The position numbers and the translations under genes are program-made. DNA of 64,000 nucleotides from DATLLN01 sp963720885 (GTDB taxonomy: Bacteria > Actinomycetota > Thermoleophilia > Gaiellales > JAICJC01), in NCBI GenBank assembly GCA_963720885.1, contig CAVRGW010000002.1, forward strand, positions 620,001 through 684,000, read 5' to 3'. A model generated the notes under the pieces. The model did no database searches and was not told the DNA's origin. It saw only the letters and a list, made by a program, of their open reading frames with translations. This document shows positions 31,411-41,958 of this stretch, piece after piece. The stretch's first letter is position 1; every line of letters begins with the position of its first letter.

Positions 31411-32496
31411 ATGCGTGGCAGGATTACCGCCCTCGTGCTGGTGGCGGCCATGGCCGCGGGCTGTGGCGGCGGAAGCTCGTCCGACGGCTCCCAGGCGGTC
31501 TCGTCCGGGCCGCCCAGCGGGACGCTGCGGCTGTTCGCCTACTCGGACGGCTTCGCCAAGGGCCTGATCAAGCCCTTCACCGACGCCAACCCGCAGGTCA
31601 AGCTGGAGACGACGCCCTTCGACAGCGTCTCCGCCGCCACTGCGAAGCTGCGCGCCGGCTACGACACCGACGTCGTCAACAGCTGTGTCGAGGAGGGCAC
31701 GATCAACCAGGTCAAGCTCGGCCTGCTGCAGCCCATCGACACCTCCCGGATCAAGGATTGGGACAAGATCTATCCCACCTTCAAGAAGCTGCCGGGGATT
31801 ATCGTCGACGGCAAGGTGTACATGATCCCGATCGATTCCGGCGTGACCGGTCTGATGTACAACTCGGACGTCGTCACGACGACTCCGACGTCCTGGGCCG
31901 ACCTGTTCGACCCCAGCCACAAGGACCAGGCGACCATCGAGGACAACCCCGAGGTGGCCATGCAGGTGGGCGCCCTGGCGATGGGCATCACCGACCCGGT
32001 GAACCTGACCGAGGATCAGATCAACCAGGTCAAGGACTACCTGATCGAGCACCGGGACAACTTCCGCACGTACTGGTCGAGCGACGCCGACATCCAGAAC
32101 CTGATGGCCCAGGGTGAGGTGTCGATCGCCGAGGGCTACCCGGGCAACGTCAACGACCTCAACAAGGACGGCGAGGACAACATCAAGTTCTCGCTGGCCA
32201 AGGAAGGTCAGATCGTCTGGACCTGCGGCTACGGCATCAGTTCCTCGGCCAAGAACATCGACGCCGCCTACGCGCTGCTCAACTACTACGCGTCGGCCAA
32301 GGCCCAGCTCTACGAGGCCAGCCGCTGGAACTACACGATGACGAACGAGGACGTGGCCAAGATCGCGCCGGCGAAGCTGGTCGAAGAGGCCCGGCTCGAC
32401 GCTCCCGCCCACTTCGGCAACATCATCCCGGCCAGCCCGCCGCCGAACTTCGACCTCTGGATCAAGGCCTGGAACGAGGTGAAGGCGGCCGGATGA
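31411..32496 (+). CDS. ABC transporter solute-binding lipoprotein (PotD-like)
   Basis: 361 residues from ATG 31411, which has GGAGGTG at 31398-31404; a start 9 bases upstream is possible but worse placed. Lipobox AAMAAGC after a short hydrophobic signal, then a Gly/Ser linker. The body, with RLFAYSDGFAKGLIKPFTD, VYMIPIDSGVTGLMYNSD and ISIAEGYPGN-like VSIAEGYPGNVNDL, follows the spermidine/putrescine-binding class. Captures the substrate outside the membrane for the permeases that follow. First gene of an operon running to 39467. Confidence 0.9.
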   Translation: MRGRITALVLVAAMAAGCGGGSSSDGSQAVSSGPPSGTLRLFAYSDGFAKGLIKPFTDANPQVKLETTPFDSVSAATAKLRAGYDTDVVNSCVEEGTINQVKLGLLQPIDTSRIKDWDKIYPTFKKLPGIIVDGKVYMIPIDSGVTGLMYNSDVVTTTPTSWADLFDPSHKDQATIEDNPEVAMQVGALAMGITDPVNLTEDQINQVKDYLIEHRDNFRTYWSSDADIQNLMAQGEVSIAEGYPGNVNDLNKDGEDNIKFSLAKEGQIVWTCGYGISSSAKNIDAAYALLNYYASAKAQLYEASRWNYTMTNEDVAKIAPAKLVEEARLDAPAHFGNIIPASPPPNFDLWIKAWNEVKAAG

Positions 32497-33410
32497 GCGT
32501 CGTCGGCCACCCCGCGCGGGCGCTGCCCGCGCAGGCGGCGCGCACCGCGCCCCCGGCATCGATCCGGGCGGGCAGGATCACCCGGCGCACGCTGGAGATC
32601 GGCATCGTCGTATTCATGCTGGCGCTGCTGTACCTGCCCCTCCTGCTGCTGGCGGCGTTCTCGTTCAACGACTCGATCATCCTGTCGCTGCCCTTCAAGG
32701 GCTTCACCACGCGCTGGTACACCGAGGCGTTCGACGACCCGCGGATGCGCACCGGGTTGACGAACTCGATCTGGATCGCCACGATCATCACCCCGATCTG
32801 CCTGGTGCTGGGGACGCTCACCGCGTTCGCCCTGACCCGCATGCGCTTCCTGATGCGGGGCGGCGTCGCGGCGGTCGTCGGGGCGGCGCTGGTCGTGCCG
32901 TGGCTGGTGATCGGGATCAGCGCGCTGCTGTTCTTCAACGACGACCTGCCGCTGGTCGGCCAGACCGATCTCAGCCTGTGGACGGTCGGCATCATGCACG
33001 TGGTCTGCACCTTCCCGCTGGTCGCCGCGATCGTCTCCGCCCGGCTGGCCCGGTTCGACCGCACGCAGGAAGAGGCGGCGATCGATCTCGGCGCATCGCA
33101 GGCGCAGATGCTGCGCCGGGTCGTGTTGCCGCACCTGACGCCGGCCCTGGTGGCGTCGGCGATCTTCGCCTACATGTGGTCGTTCAACAACTTCGAGATC
33201 AGCTACTTCGTCGGCGGGCCCGACTACACGTTCCCGGTCTGGGCGTTCTCCACGCTGCGCCATGGCCAGAACCTGCCGATCGTGAACGCGATCTCGACCG
33301 TGATCTCGCTCGTCCAGGTGCTGCTGGTGTTCATCGCCTGGCGGATCGCCCGGCCGCGGCCCGACCGCGGCGATGCCGGCGGGTTCATGCCGATGGGCGG
33401 CGTGGGCTAG
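32493..33410 (+). CDS. ABC transporter permease (PotC-like)
   Basis: 305 residues with about six helices; ATG overlaps the binding-protein stop by 4 bases. LLLLAAFSFNDSIILSLPFKG after the first helix and EEAAIDLGASQAQMLRRVVL in the EAA loop are typical of PotC/PotI permeases. A long Ala/Pro-rich N-terminal tail precedes the first helix. Forms the channel with the next permease. Confidence 0.9.
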   Translation: MSVVGHPARALPAQAARTAPPASIRAGRITRRTLEIGIVVFMLALLYLPLLLLAAFSFNDSIILSLPFKGFTTRWYTEAFDDPRMRTGLTNSIWIATIITPICLVLGTLTAFALTRMRFLMRGGVAAVVGAALVVPWLVIGISALLFFNDDLPLVGQTDLSLWTVGIMHVVCTFPLVAAIVSARLARFDRTQEEAAIDLGASQAQMLRRVVLPHLTPALVASAIFAYMWSFNNFEISYFVGGPDYTFPVWAFSTLRHGQNLPIVNAISTVISLVQVLLVFIAWRIARPRPDRGDAGGFMPMGGVG

Positions 33411-34309
33411 TGGCCGTCGTCGCCGCCGCACCTCCTCGCGCACGCGGAAAGCGCGGGATCCTGCGCCGCTCGCTACGGCCGCTCGCCTACCTGTGGTGCC
33501 CGACCGGCCTGCTGATCCTGTTCTTCCTGGTGCCGATGGTGATCATGCTGAAGATCAGCTTCCACCACGAGTCGCTCTACGACTTCCGCACCGGCTGGAC
33601 GCTCGACAACTACCGGGAGATCATCACCGACCCGATCTACCGCCGCGTCGCCCTCGACACCTTCTGGATCGCGAGCGCCGCCATGATCATCCAGCTGGCG
33701 ATCGGCCTGCCGCTGGCCTACGTGATGGCGTTCCGCGCCGGCCGCTTCGAGCTGCCGCTGCTGCTGGCCCTGGTGCTCGCCGACGAGCTGAACCCGATCG
33801 TGCGGATCTACGCCTGGCGCCAGCTGCTGGGCCGCGAGGGGTTGATCAACGACGCGCTGCAGTGGCTGCACATCACCAACGCCCCGGTGGACTGGCTGCT
33901 GTTCAGCAAGTTCGCCGTGATCGTCGTGCTCTCGACCAGCTGGCTGACGTACACCGTGATCCCGATCTACGCCGCCATGAAGGCGATCGACGGCCGGCTG
34001 TTCGAGTCGGCGGTCGACCTCGGCGCCGGCTGGTTCACCACGTTCCGCCGCGTGCTGCTGCCGCTGGCCGCGCCGGGCATCTTCGTGGCGCTGATCCTGG
34101 TCTACATCCCGCTGTTCAGCGAGTTCGCGACGCCGGCGCTGGTCGGCGGCCGCAGCGGCTACATGCTGGGCTCGCTGGCCAACAGCCTGATCCTCGAGCA
34201 GGGGGACTGGGGCGCCGGAGCGGCGCTCAACTTCCTGCTCCTGGCGGCGTCGGCGCTGGTCGCGCTGCTCGCCTACTACCTGTCCAAGCTGAACACCCTC
34301 GAAACGTAG
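33410..34309 (+). CDS. ABC transporter permease (PotB-like)
   Basis: 299 residues from GTG 33410, sharing one base with the preceding TAG. About six helices, with EAA loop ESAVDLGAGWFTTFRRVLLP followed by LAAPG. The order of the two permease genes is reversed relative to the first transporter at 1857-3646, so the two systems are not a simple recent duplication. Confidence 0.9.
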   Translation: MAVVAAAPPRARGKRGILRRSLRPLAYLWCPTGLLILFFLVPMVIMLKISFHHESLYDFRTGWTLDNYREIITDPIYRRVALDTFWIASAAMIIQLAIGLPLAYVMAFRAGRFELPLLLALVLADELNPIVRIYAWRQLLGREGLINDALQWLHITNAPVDWLLFSKFAVIVVLSTSWLTYTVIPIYAAMKAIDGRLFESAVDLGAGWFTTFRRVLLPLAAPGIFVALILVYIPLFSEFATPALVGGRSGYMLGSLANSLILEQGDWGAGAALNFLLLAASALVALLAYYLSKLNTLET

Positions 34310-34321
34310 GAGCCGAACCGG

Positions 34322-35608
34322 ATGCACGACCTCACCATCTCGACGATCGCCGCCCGCGAGGTGCTCGACTGCCGCGGCCTGCCCACCGTCCAGGTGGACG
34401 TCCGCCTGGCCGATGGCACGCTCGGCCGCGCCGACGTGCCGGCCGGCCGCTCGACAGGCTCCAACGAGGCGTTCGAGCTGCGTGACGGCGGCGCCCGCTT
34501 CGGCGGGTTCGGCGTGCTCGGCGCGGTCGCGAACGTGAGCTCCCAGATCGGTCCGGCGCTGGTCGGCGCGAGCGTGGAGTCGCAGCGCGACCTCGACCGC
34601 CGGCTGATCGAGCTCGACGGCACCGAGGACAAGTCCCGGCTGGGAGCCAACGCGCTGCTCGGCGTGTCGCTGGCCGCCGCCCGGGCCGCCGCGGCGGCGG
34701 GCGGGACGCCGCTCTACCGCCACCTGAACGGCAACGGGCACCTCCTCCCCGTGCCGCTGATCAACCTGATCAACGGCGGCCGGCACGCCTCCAACGATCT
34801 CGACTTCCAGGAGTTCATCATCATGCCGGTGGGCGCCGAGAGCCTGCTGCACGCGCTGCAGATCGGCACAGAGGTGAACCTCAAGCTGGCGGACATCCTG
34901 CTCGACCGGTTCGGCAAGGTCGCGCTGAACACCGGCGACGAGGGCGGCTTCGCACCGCCCATGTCGAGCCCGCACGAGGCGCTCGAGCTCCTCCACGAGG
35001 CGGTTCGGGCATCCGGCTACGAGGAGCTGATCGTCTACGGCCTGGACTGCGCCGCGACGCACCTCTACGACCCGGCGACGGACACCTATACGGTGGCGGG
35101 CGAGCGCTACGACCGGGCGGGCATGATCGGGCTCTACCAGGAGCTGATCCAGCGCTTTGGCATCGTCACGATCGAGGATCCGCTGACCGAGGAGGACTTC
35201 GAGGGCTTCGCCGAGCTGACCGAGGCGAGCGGCATCCAGATCGTCGGTGACGACCTGTTCGTAACCAACCCGCGCCGGCTGGCCCAGGGCCTCGAGGTGG
35301 GCGCGGCCAACTCCCTGCTCTGGAAGGTCAACCAGATCGGCACGCTGTCCGAGGCGCTGGATGCTGCCGAGCTGGCTCACCGCAGCGGCTACACCGTGGT
35401 CGTCTCCGAACGCTCCGGCGAGACCGAGGACCCGATCATCGCCGACCTGGTCGTCGCCCTGAACGCCGGCCAGATCAAGACCGGCGCGCCGGTGCGCGGC
35501 GAGCGGACGGCCAAGTACAACCGCCTGATCCAGATCGAAGAGGAGCTCGGCCCGACCAGCGCGTACGCCGGCCGGTCGGTCGTGCGTTCCCCGCGGGTGG
35601 CTGCGTGA
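34322..35608 (+). CDS. divergent enolase paralogue (catalytic His replaced by Glu)
   Basis: 428 residues, full enolase length; ATG 34322 follows AGGAG at 34308-34312. Most catalytic features are kept: Glu in DFQEF, Glu207 in GDEGGFAP, metal ligands in GLDCAA, IEDP and VGDDLF, and catalytic Lys335 in WKVNQIGT. Two changes stand out. The usual SHRSGET is SERSGET, putting Glu363 where enolases have the substrate-contacting His (His373 in yeast, also 28 residues after the Lys). The mobile loop is GRSTG in place of GASTG. It may dehydrate 2-phosphoglycerate or a related acid. Coupled to a glycerate kinase by a 4-base overlap. Confidence 0.85.
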   Translation: MHDLTISTIAAREVLDCRGLPTVQVDVRLADGTLGRADVPAGRSTGSNEAFELRDGGARFGGFGVLGAVANVSSQIGPALVGASVESQRDLDRRLIELDGTEDKSRLGANALLGVSLAAARAAAAAGGTPLYRHLNGNGHLLPVPLINLINGGRHASNDLDFQEFIIMPVGAESLLHALQIGTEVNLKLADILLDRFGKVALNTGDEGGFAPPMSSPHEALELLHEAVRASGYEELIVYGLDCAATHLYDPATDTYTVAGERYDRAGMIGLYQELIQRFGIVTIEDPLTEEDFEGFAELTEASGIQIVGDDLFVTNPRRLAQGLEVGAANSLLWKVNQIGTLSEALDAAELAHRSGYTVVVSERSGETEDPIIADLVVALNAGQIKTGAPVRGERTAKYNRLIQIEEELGPTSAYAGRSVVRSPRVAA

Positions 35609-36983
35609 CGACAACCCGCCGCACCCAGGTGCGCAACCGCGACGCCCTGCTGGCGCTGGGCCTTCCCGACCTGCGCACAGCGGTGCTCGACGTCCTCGAA
35701 GCGGGCCTCGAGGCCAGCGATCCCGCGCTGGCGGTCGACCGCCGGCTGTCGTTCGACGGGGCGGTGCTGACCGCCGACGGCCGGCCGTATCGGATCGCCG
35801 GACGGAGCGTGATGGTGCTCGGCGCCGGCAAGGCCAGCCTGCGCATCGCCGTCGCGCTGGAGGCGATGCTGGGCGACTGCATCGACGCCGGACTGGTCGT
35901 CGTCCCCCGCGGGCAGGGCGGCCGCCTGGACAGGATCGAGGTGATCGAGGCCGACCATCCGCTGCCCAGCCCCGACAGCGTGACCGCGGCCCGCCGGCTG
36001 ATGGCGCTGGCCGGCACGGCCCGGCCGGGCGACCTCGTGATCTGCTGCTTCACCGGCGGCAGCTCGGCGCTCGCCAGCCTCCCGCCCGCCGGCATCGACC
36101 ACCAGCACAAGCACACCCTCCACCGCCTGCTGCTGCAGAGCGGGGCGTCGATCGCCGAGGTGAACTGCGTCCGAAAGCACGTGTCCAGCTTCAAGGGCGG
36201 CCGCCTGGCGGTCGCGATGGGGGGCGCGACGATCCTCAACCTCACGGTGTCGGACGTCGCCGGCGACCCGCTGGACGCGATCACCGACCCCACCGTTCCC
36301 GATACGACCTCGGTCGCCGACGCGATCGCCGTGCTCGAGCGCCATGGCCTGTGGAACGCGGTGCCCAGGCCGGTGCGCGCGCACCTGTCCGACTCCGCCC
36401 GGGCGGAGTCGCCCTCGCTGGAGACCGCGGACATCGACACCCTGATGCTGGTCAGCGGCGAGCTCGCCTGCCGGGCGATGGCCGACCGCGCAACGCAGCG
36501 CGGTTACAGCCCGGTGGTGCTCTCGACCAGCATCGAGGGCGAGAGCCGCGAGGTCGGCGCGACGCTGGTGTCCCTGGCCCGCGAATCGCACACCCGAGGC
36601 CGACCGTTCCCTCCGCCGTGCATGCTGGTCGGCTGCGGCGGCGAGACCACCGTCACGGTGACCAACGGCGCGCGCTTCGGCGCGGGCGGCCCCAACCAGG
36701 AGGCCGCGATCGGCGCGGCGCTGCGACTGAAGCCCGGCGAGCGGATCGTCGCAGCGTTCGTCGACACCGACGGGCTGGACGGCGGGACGGACGCCGCCGG
36801 CGCGATGGTCGACGGCACGACCGCCGCACGCGCGTCCGCCGCCGGTGTCGACCTGCGGGCGGCGATCCTCGGCCACACCTCGCGGCACGCGCTGCAGCAG
36901 GTCGGCGAGCTGCTGGTCACCGGCCCCACCGGCACCAACGTCAACGATATGTTCGCGATCGCCGTCGACCTTGCGGAGGAACC

Positions 36984-36987
<4 letters not shown>
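35605..36987 (+). CDS. glycerate 2-kinase (MOFRL/GckA family)
   Basis: 460 residues from GTG 35605. The N-terminal domain has VMVLGAGKASLRIAVALE, FTGGSSALASLP, then VNCVRKHVSSFKGGRLA, all typical of DUF4147/GckA. The C-terminal MOFRL domain has GCGGETTVTVTNGARFGAGGPNQE and FVDTDGLDGGTDAAGAMVD. The enzyme phosphorylates glycerate to 2-phosphoglycerate with ATP. Lying between an enolase and importer genes, it provides the substrate that an enolase would take to phosphoenolpyruvate. Confidence 0.9.
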
Positions 36988-38114
<1,127 letters not shown>

Positions 38115-38115
<1 letters not shown>

Positions 38116-39467
38116 TGCTTCCGGTCGACCGCGACGCGCCGCGGATACTCTGCGAGCCCCCGGGTCCGGAGAGCCGCCGGCTGCTCGACCAGGCCGCTCC
38201 CCACCTCTACCCGGGGCTGCTGCACGGCTGGGCGCCTCTGGTCATGGCCGCCAAGCGCGGCTACACGGTCGAGGACGTCGACGGCAACGTGTACGTCGAC
38301 CTGATCTCGGCTTCCGCGTCGGTGCCGGCCGGCGCGGCGCGCGGCGACCTGATCGATCCCGTGGTCGAGGCGATGCGCCGGTACGGCAACGAGGACAGCC
38401 ACTCCATCCCGTGCCCCGAGCTGCTCGAGCTGTCGGGCCGGCTGCTGGAGATCGCGCCGCCCGGCATCACCCGGGTCGACCTCGCACTGAACGGCACCGA
38501 GGCGGTCGAGACCGCGCTCAAGCTGATGCGCCGGGCGACCGGCCGGCCGATGGTGATCGGCTTCTTCTCGTCGTACCACGGCGAGTCGTCGGCCACCGCC
38601 GCGCTGGGCGCCGAGAGCAACGACATCAGCCGGGGCATCCGGCCGCTGACCGCGGGCTTCGTGCACGTCCCCTACCCGCACGCCTACCGCTCGCCGCTGG
38701 GCCCGCCCCGGCCGGGCGGCAGCGGTGACGCGACGGTCGACTACATCCGCGATCACCTGCTGTTCCACGCGGTCGACCCGGCCGAGATCGCCGGCGTGGT
38801 GATCGAACCGGTGGCGGGCTCGGGCGGCGTTCTGGTGCCGCCGGACGACTTCTGGCCGGCGCTTCGCGCACTGTGCGATGAGCACGGCTGGCTGCTCTGC
38901 GCCGACGAGGTGAAGACCGGATTCGGGCGCACCGGGCACATGCTGGCGGTCGACCGCTGGGACGTCAGGCCGGACCTCGTGTGCCTGGGCAAGGCGATGG
39001 GCGGCGGCGTGATGCCGATCGGCGCCGTAATGGGCACCGAGCGGGCGATGGGCGGATTCGACGACGTCCCCACCGGCAGCACGTGGTCGTGGCTCCCGGC
39101 GGCGTGCGCCGCAACGCTGGCGACGCTCGACCTGTACCGTCGCGAGCCGATCCTCGAGAACGTTCGCGTGCTGGAGCAGGTCGCGCTGCGCCGCCTGGGC
39201 GAGCTCGCCGACCGCTTCGACGCCGTCGGGGACGTGCGCGTCATCGGCTGCTTCCAGGCGATCGAGCTGGTGCTCGATCGCACCACCCGGGAGCGTGCGC
39301 CCGACCTCCAGCATGCGCTGGCCGTCGAGTGTCTGCGCCGCGGCGTGCTCGCCGACTCAAGCAGCACGTCGTACAACATCCAGCCGTCGCTGGCCATGCC
39401 GCCGGAGGCGCTGGAGGCGGCCTACGACATCGTCGCGGCCGCCATGGAGACCGTGCTCGCTACCTGA
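38115..39467 (+). CDS. class III aminotransferase (PLP), copy 2
   Basis: 450 residues; ATG overlaps the ATPase stop by one base. VEDVDGNVYVDLISASASV, YHGESSATAAL, LLCADEVKTGFGRTG and VCLGKAMGGGVMPIGAVMG (PLP Lys) show a complete enzyme of the same group as the one at 29206-30597, but clearly diverged. Last gene of the importer operon. Two different class III aminotransferases under one regulator suggest a diamine substrate or two successive transaminations. Its 3' end overlaps the convergent MscS gene by 8 bases. Confidence 0.9.
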
Positions 39468-40359
39468 CCGTGCCGCGCTGGGACCGCGCGTAGCGGCGCG
39501 TCGCGCTCTCGTCCACGAACATCACGACCGGTCCGTGGACGATCAGCCCGTCCGGCGCCCGCTCCCGCAGGAGCTGTGGCAGGAAGTCGTTGGCCAGCCA
39601 GTCGCGGCCGTAGGCCACCGCGCAGACAGCGCTCAGGCGGATCAGGTCGTCGTCCAGCCGCTCGGAGTCGTCGACCCGCGGACGGCTGACGAACCGGGTG
39701 GGTCCGACCGGCACGATCGCCGCCACGTCGTCCACCAGCTCACGTCCGGCGGCCTCGTCGTTGACGAACAGCTCGACCTCGACGTCCCGCACGCCGCGGG
39801 GCAGCGCCCGGGTGGCCAGGATCTGGGAGTTGTGGACGCGCAGCGTCTCGCCGGTGACCGCCCGCAGCTTGGTCGACCGCAGCGACACCTCCTCGACCAC
39901 ACCGGTCAGGTCGAGCGGCTCGACGGTGATCGTGTCGCCGACCTCGAACCAGCCCTCGAAGAACATGAACGTACCGGCCATGATGTCGGTCAGGAACCGC
40001 TGCGCCGCGAAGCCGACGATGATGATCAGCAGCGATGCGCTGGCGATCGCGGCGGACTTGCCCGGGCCGATGATCTGCGTCAGCGCGACCAGCAGCGCGA
40101 TCGTGAAGATCAGGTACCGGACGGTCGTCCCGACCAGCGACACGGTCGTGTCGTGGCGCTTGATCGAGCGCAGGGCCGCCGTGTCCGCGAGGTCGCCGTC
40201 GGACGGCAGCCGGCGCCGCTCGATCTTCATCGCCAGCCGGTGGATCAGCACCCGCGAGAGCTTGACAAGCAGCCAGGCGACGACGAACGCCAGGATCGGG
40301 AAGAGCACCCTGCGCCAGTTGTCTGTGATGTCTACCTGGGCTGCGAACACGATCCGCAC
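39460..40359 (-). CDS. small-conductance mechanosensitive channel (MscS family)
   Basis: 299 residues from GTG 40359 (GTG 40350 also possible). About three N-terminal helices, then the pore-lining and beta-domain region AAQRFLTDIMAGTFMFFEGWFEVGDTITV, which is the MscS core, and VEEVSLRSTKLRAVTGETLRVHNSQI. Opens under membrane tension to release solutes during osmotic downshock. Short, without a large periplasmic domain. Downstream of, and in the same direction as, the YjbR-like gene. Confidence 0.85.
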   Translation of the reverse strand: MRIVFAAQVDITDNWRRVLFPILAFVVAWLLVKLSRVLIHRLAMKIERRRLPSDGDLADTAALRSIKRHDTTVSLVGTTVRYLIFTIALLVALTQIIGPGKSAAIASASLLIIIVGFAAQRFLTDIMAGTFMFFEGWFEVGDTITVEPLDLTGVVEEVSLRSTKLRAVTGETLRVHNSQILATRALPRGVRDVEVELFVNDEAAGRELVDDVAAIVPVGPTRFVSRPRVDDSERLDDDLIRLSAVCAVAYGRDWLANDFLPQLLRERAPDGLIVHGPVVMFVDESATRRYARSQRGTVR

Positions 40360-40373
40360 CGTACAACTCGAGG

Positions 40374-40715
40374 CTAGGAATCGCGACGGTCCAGCTGCTC
40401 TGCGAGCGCCTTGGGCGCGCGCCCGAGCCACGCCTCGGTCAGCAGCTCCTCGACCCGGGCCGGATCGGCGGCCGCCAGGTCGACCTTGACGCCGACCAGC
40501 CGCTTGCCCCACCACAGCTCGCCGAAGACGTTCGCGTCCTCGAACACCGCGGCCCGCGCCTCCGGTTCGTCGAGCAGCACGTTGCACTCGTTCGCACCCG
40601 GCAGCGCAGTGGCGAAGATCTTGCCCCGCACGCGAAACGATGTGCGCTCGTGATGCGGCGCCTCGGTGGTCTCGGGCAGCGAGAGCACGAAGCTGCGGAC
40701 GTCGTCCAGTGTCAC
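40374..40715 (-). CDS. MmcQ/YjbR-family protein
   Basis: 113 residues from GTG 40715. The pattern VRSFVLSLPETTEAPHHERTSFRVRGKIFA, then WWGKRLVGVKVDL and EELLTEAWLGRAPKAL matches the MmcQ/YjbR family, a small CyaY-like fold with presumed DNA- or protein-binding role. Exact function is not known for the family. The GTG overlaps the aminotransferase stop by 4 bases, so the two genes are coupled. Confidence 0.8.
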   Translation of the reverse strand: MTLDDVRSFVLSLPETTEAPHHERTSFRVRGKIFATALPGANECNVLLDEPEARAAVFEDANVFGELWWGKRLVGVKVDLAAADPARVEELLTEAWLGRAPKALAEQLDRRDS

Positions 40716-41815
40716 CCGAGGTACTCGTCCAGGCGCGCCAGCGCCTCCGGCATGTTGCGGCGGCCGAAGCCGACGCGGACGTGGCGCGGCTCGTCGTACA
40801 CCGCTCCCGGCAGCAGCAGCACACCTGCCGAGGCGACCAGCGATGCGCACAGCTGCTCGACGTCGACGTCGCCGGCGAGCTGCGGGAAGCCGATCGGCCC
40901 GGCCGCCGGGCGCACCCATGCGAACAGGTCGTCGCGGCGCTCGAAGAAGTCGTCCAGCAGCTGCAGGTTGCCGCGGACGATCTCCAGGTTGCGGTCGAGC
41001 AGCGTCCGCCGATTGCGCAGAGCGAGCGTGCTCAGCAGCTCGCTGGGCGCGCTCGAGCAGATCGTCGTGTAGTGCTTGAGGTCGAGCACCGGCTCCAGCA
41101 GCGCGCGGTCGCGCGATGCGAGCCATCCCAGCCGCAGCCCGGGCAGGCCGAGGCTCTTGGACATGCTGCCCAGCGAGACCGCGCGCTCGTACGCCTCACA
41201 GGCCGCGGGCAGCCGCAGCCCCGGCTCGTGCTCCAGATCGCGGTACACCTCGTCGCAGAACAGCACAGCTCCGCAGCCGCGGGCGATCTCGACCACGCCG
41301 GCCAGCTCCCGATGCGTCATGTGGCTGCCGGTCGGGTTGTGCGGCGTGTTCACATAGATCAGGCGCGTGCCCGCCCGCACCAGGCGGGCCAGCTCGTCGA
41401 GGTCGTACGCCCAGCCGTCGTCGTGACGCCGCCGCCACTCGCTGACCTCCGCCCCGGTGCTCCGCGACAGCTCGAGCGCCGACTCGTAGCACGGCGTCTC
41501 GACCACGGCGTGGTCGCCCGGCCGCAGCAGCGCGTGGCAGCCGAGGAAGATCCCCTCCTCGGCGCAGGAGGTGACCAGCACGTCGTCGGGCTCGAGGCCC
41601 TCGTAGCCGGCCGCCAGCTCGGCGCGCAGTGCCGGCGCGCCCGGCGACTCGGTGTACCCGCACCACAGCTCGCGGAGCGCATTCTCGGCGCCGGGCTCGA
41701 GCTCGAGCAGCTCGCCAACCGTGCGTGACTCGCAGTCGCTGCTCGACAGCATGTACCGGGCGGTGAACTCGTGCTCGGCGTAGTACTGCTCGATCCGGAA
41801 CGGCCTCAGCTCCAT
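40712..41815 (-). CDS. class I/II PLP aminotransferase
   Basis: 367 residues from ATG 41815; an earlier in-frame start at 41905 would add an unlikely leader. Substrate and PLP sites are visible as VNTPHNPTGSHMTH (Asn), VLFCDEVYRDLEH (Asp, Tyr) and SLGSMSKSLGLPGLRLGWL (Schiff-base Lys). Domain order and length fit aspartate-aminotransferase-fold enzymes of the capreomycidine-synthase-like branch. Substrate cannot be assigned. First gene of a short leftward group with the YjbR-like protein. Confidence 0.85.
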   Translation of the reverse strand: MELRPFRIEQYYAEHEFTARYMLSSSDCESRTVGELLELEPGAENALRELWCGYTESPGAPALRAELAAGYEGLEPDDVLVTSCAEEGIFLGCHALLRPGDHAVVETPCYESALELSRSTGAEVSEWRRRHDDGWAYDLDELARLVRAGTRLIYVNTPHNPTGSHMTHRELAGVVEIARGCGAVLFCDEVYRDLEHEPGLRLPAACEAYERAVSLGSMSKSLGLPGLRLGWLASRDRALLEPVLDLKHYTTICSSAPSELLSTLALRNRRTLLDRNLEIVRGNLQLLDDFFERRDDLFAWVRPAAGPIGFPQLAGDVDVEQLCASLVASAGVLLLPGAVYDEPRHVRVGFGRRNMPEALARLDEYLG

Positions 41816-41958
41816 CGATCCCAACCCTAACCCGCTGGTGCGCGCGGGATCACACGATCCGGTGGAACCGATCCGCGATCCGTGGCGAACCTCCTGCACG
41901 GCCACATCGGCCGATCACACGCACGCTTATCGACTTCACGTCGAAAGGATACGAATCC

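Noticed and set aside
41840..41900. GATCC-rich short repeats upstream of the lipoprotein gene, as a possible iteron or origin
   Set aside because: Only a few irregular copies and no DnaA or replication gene nearby.
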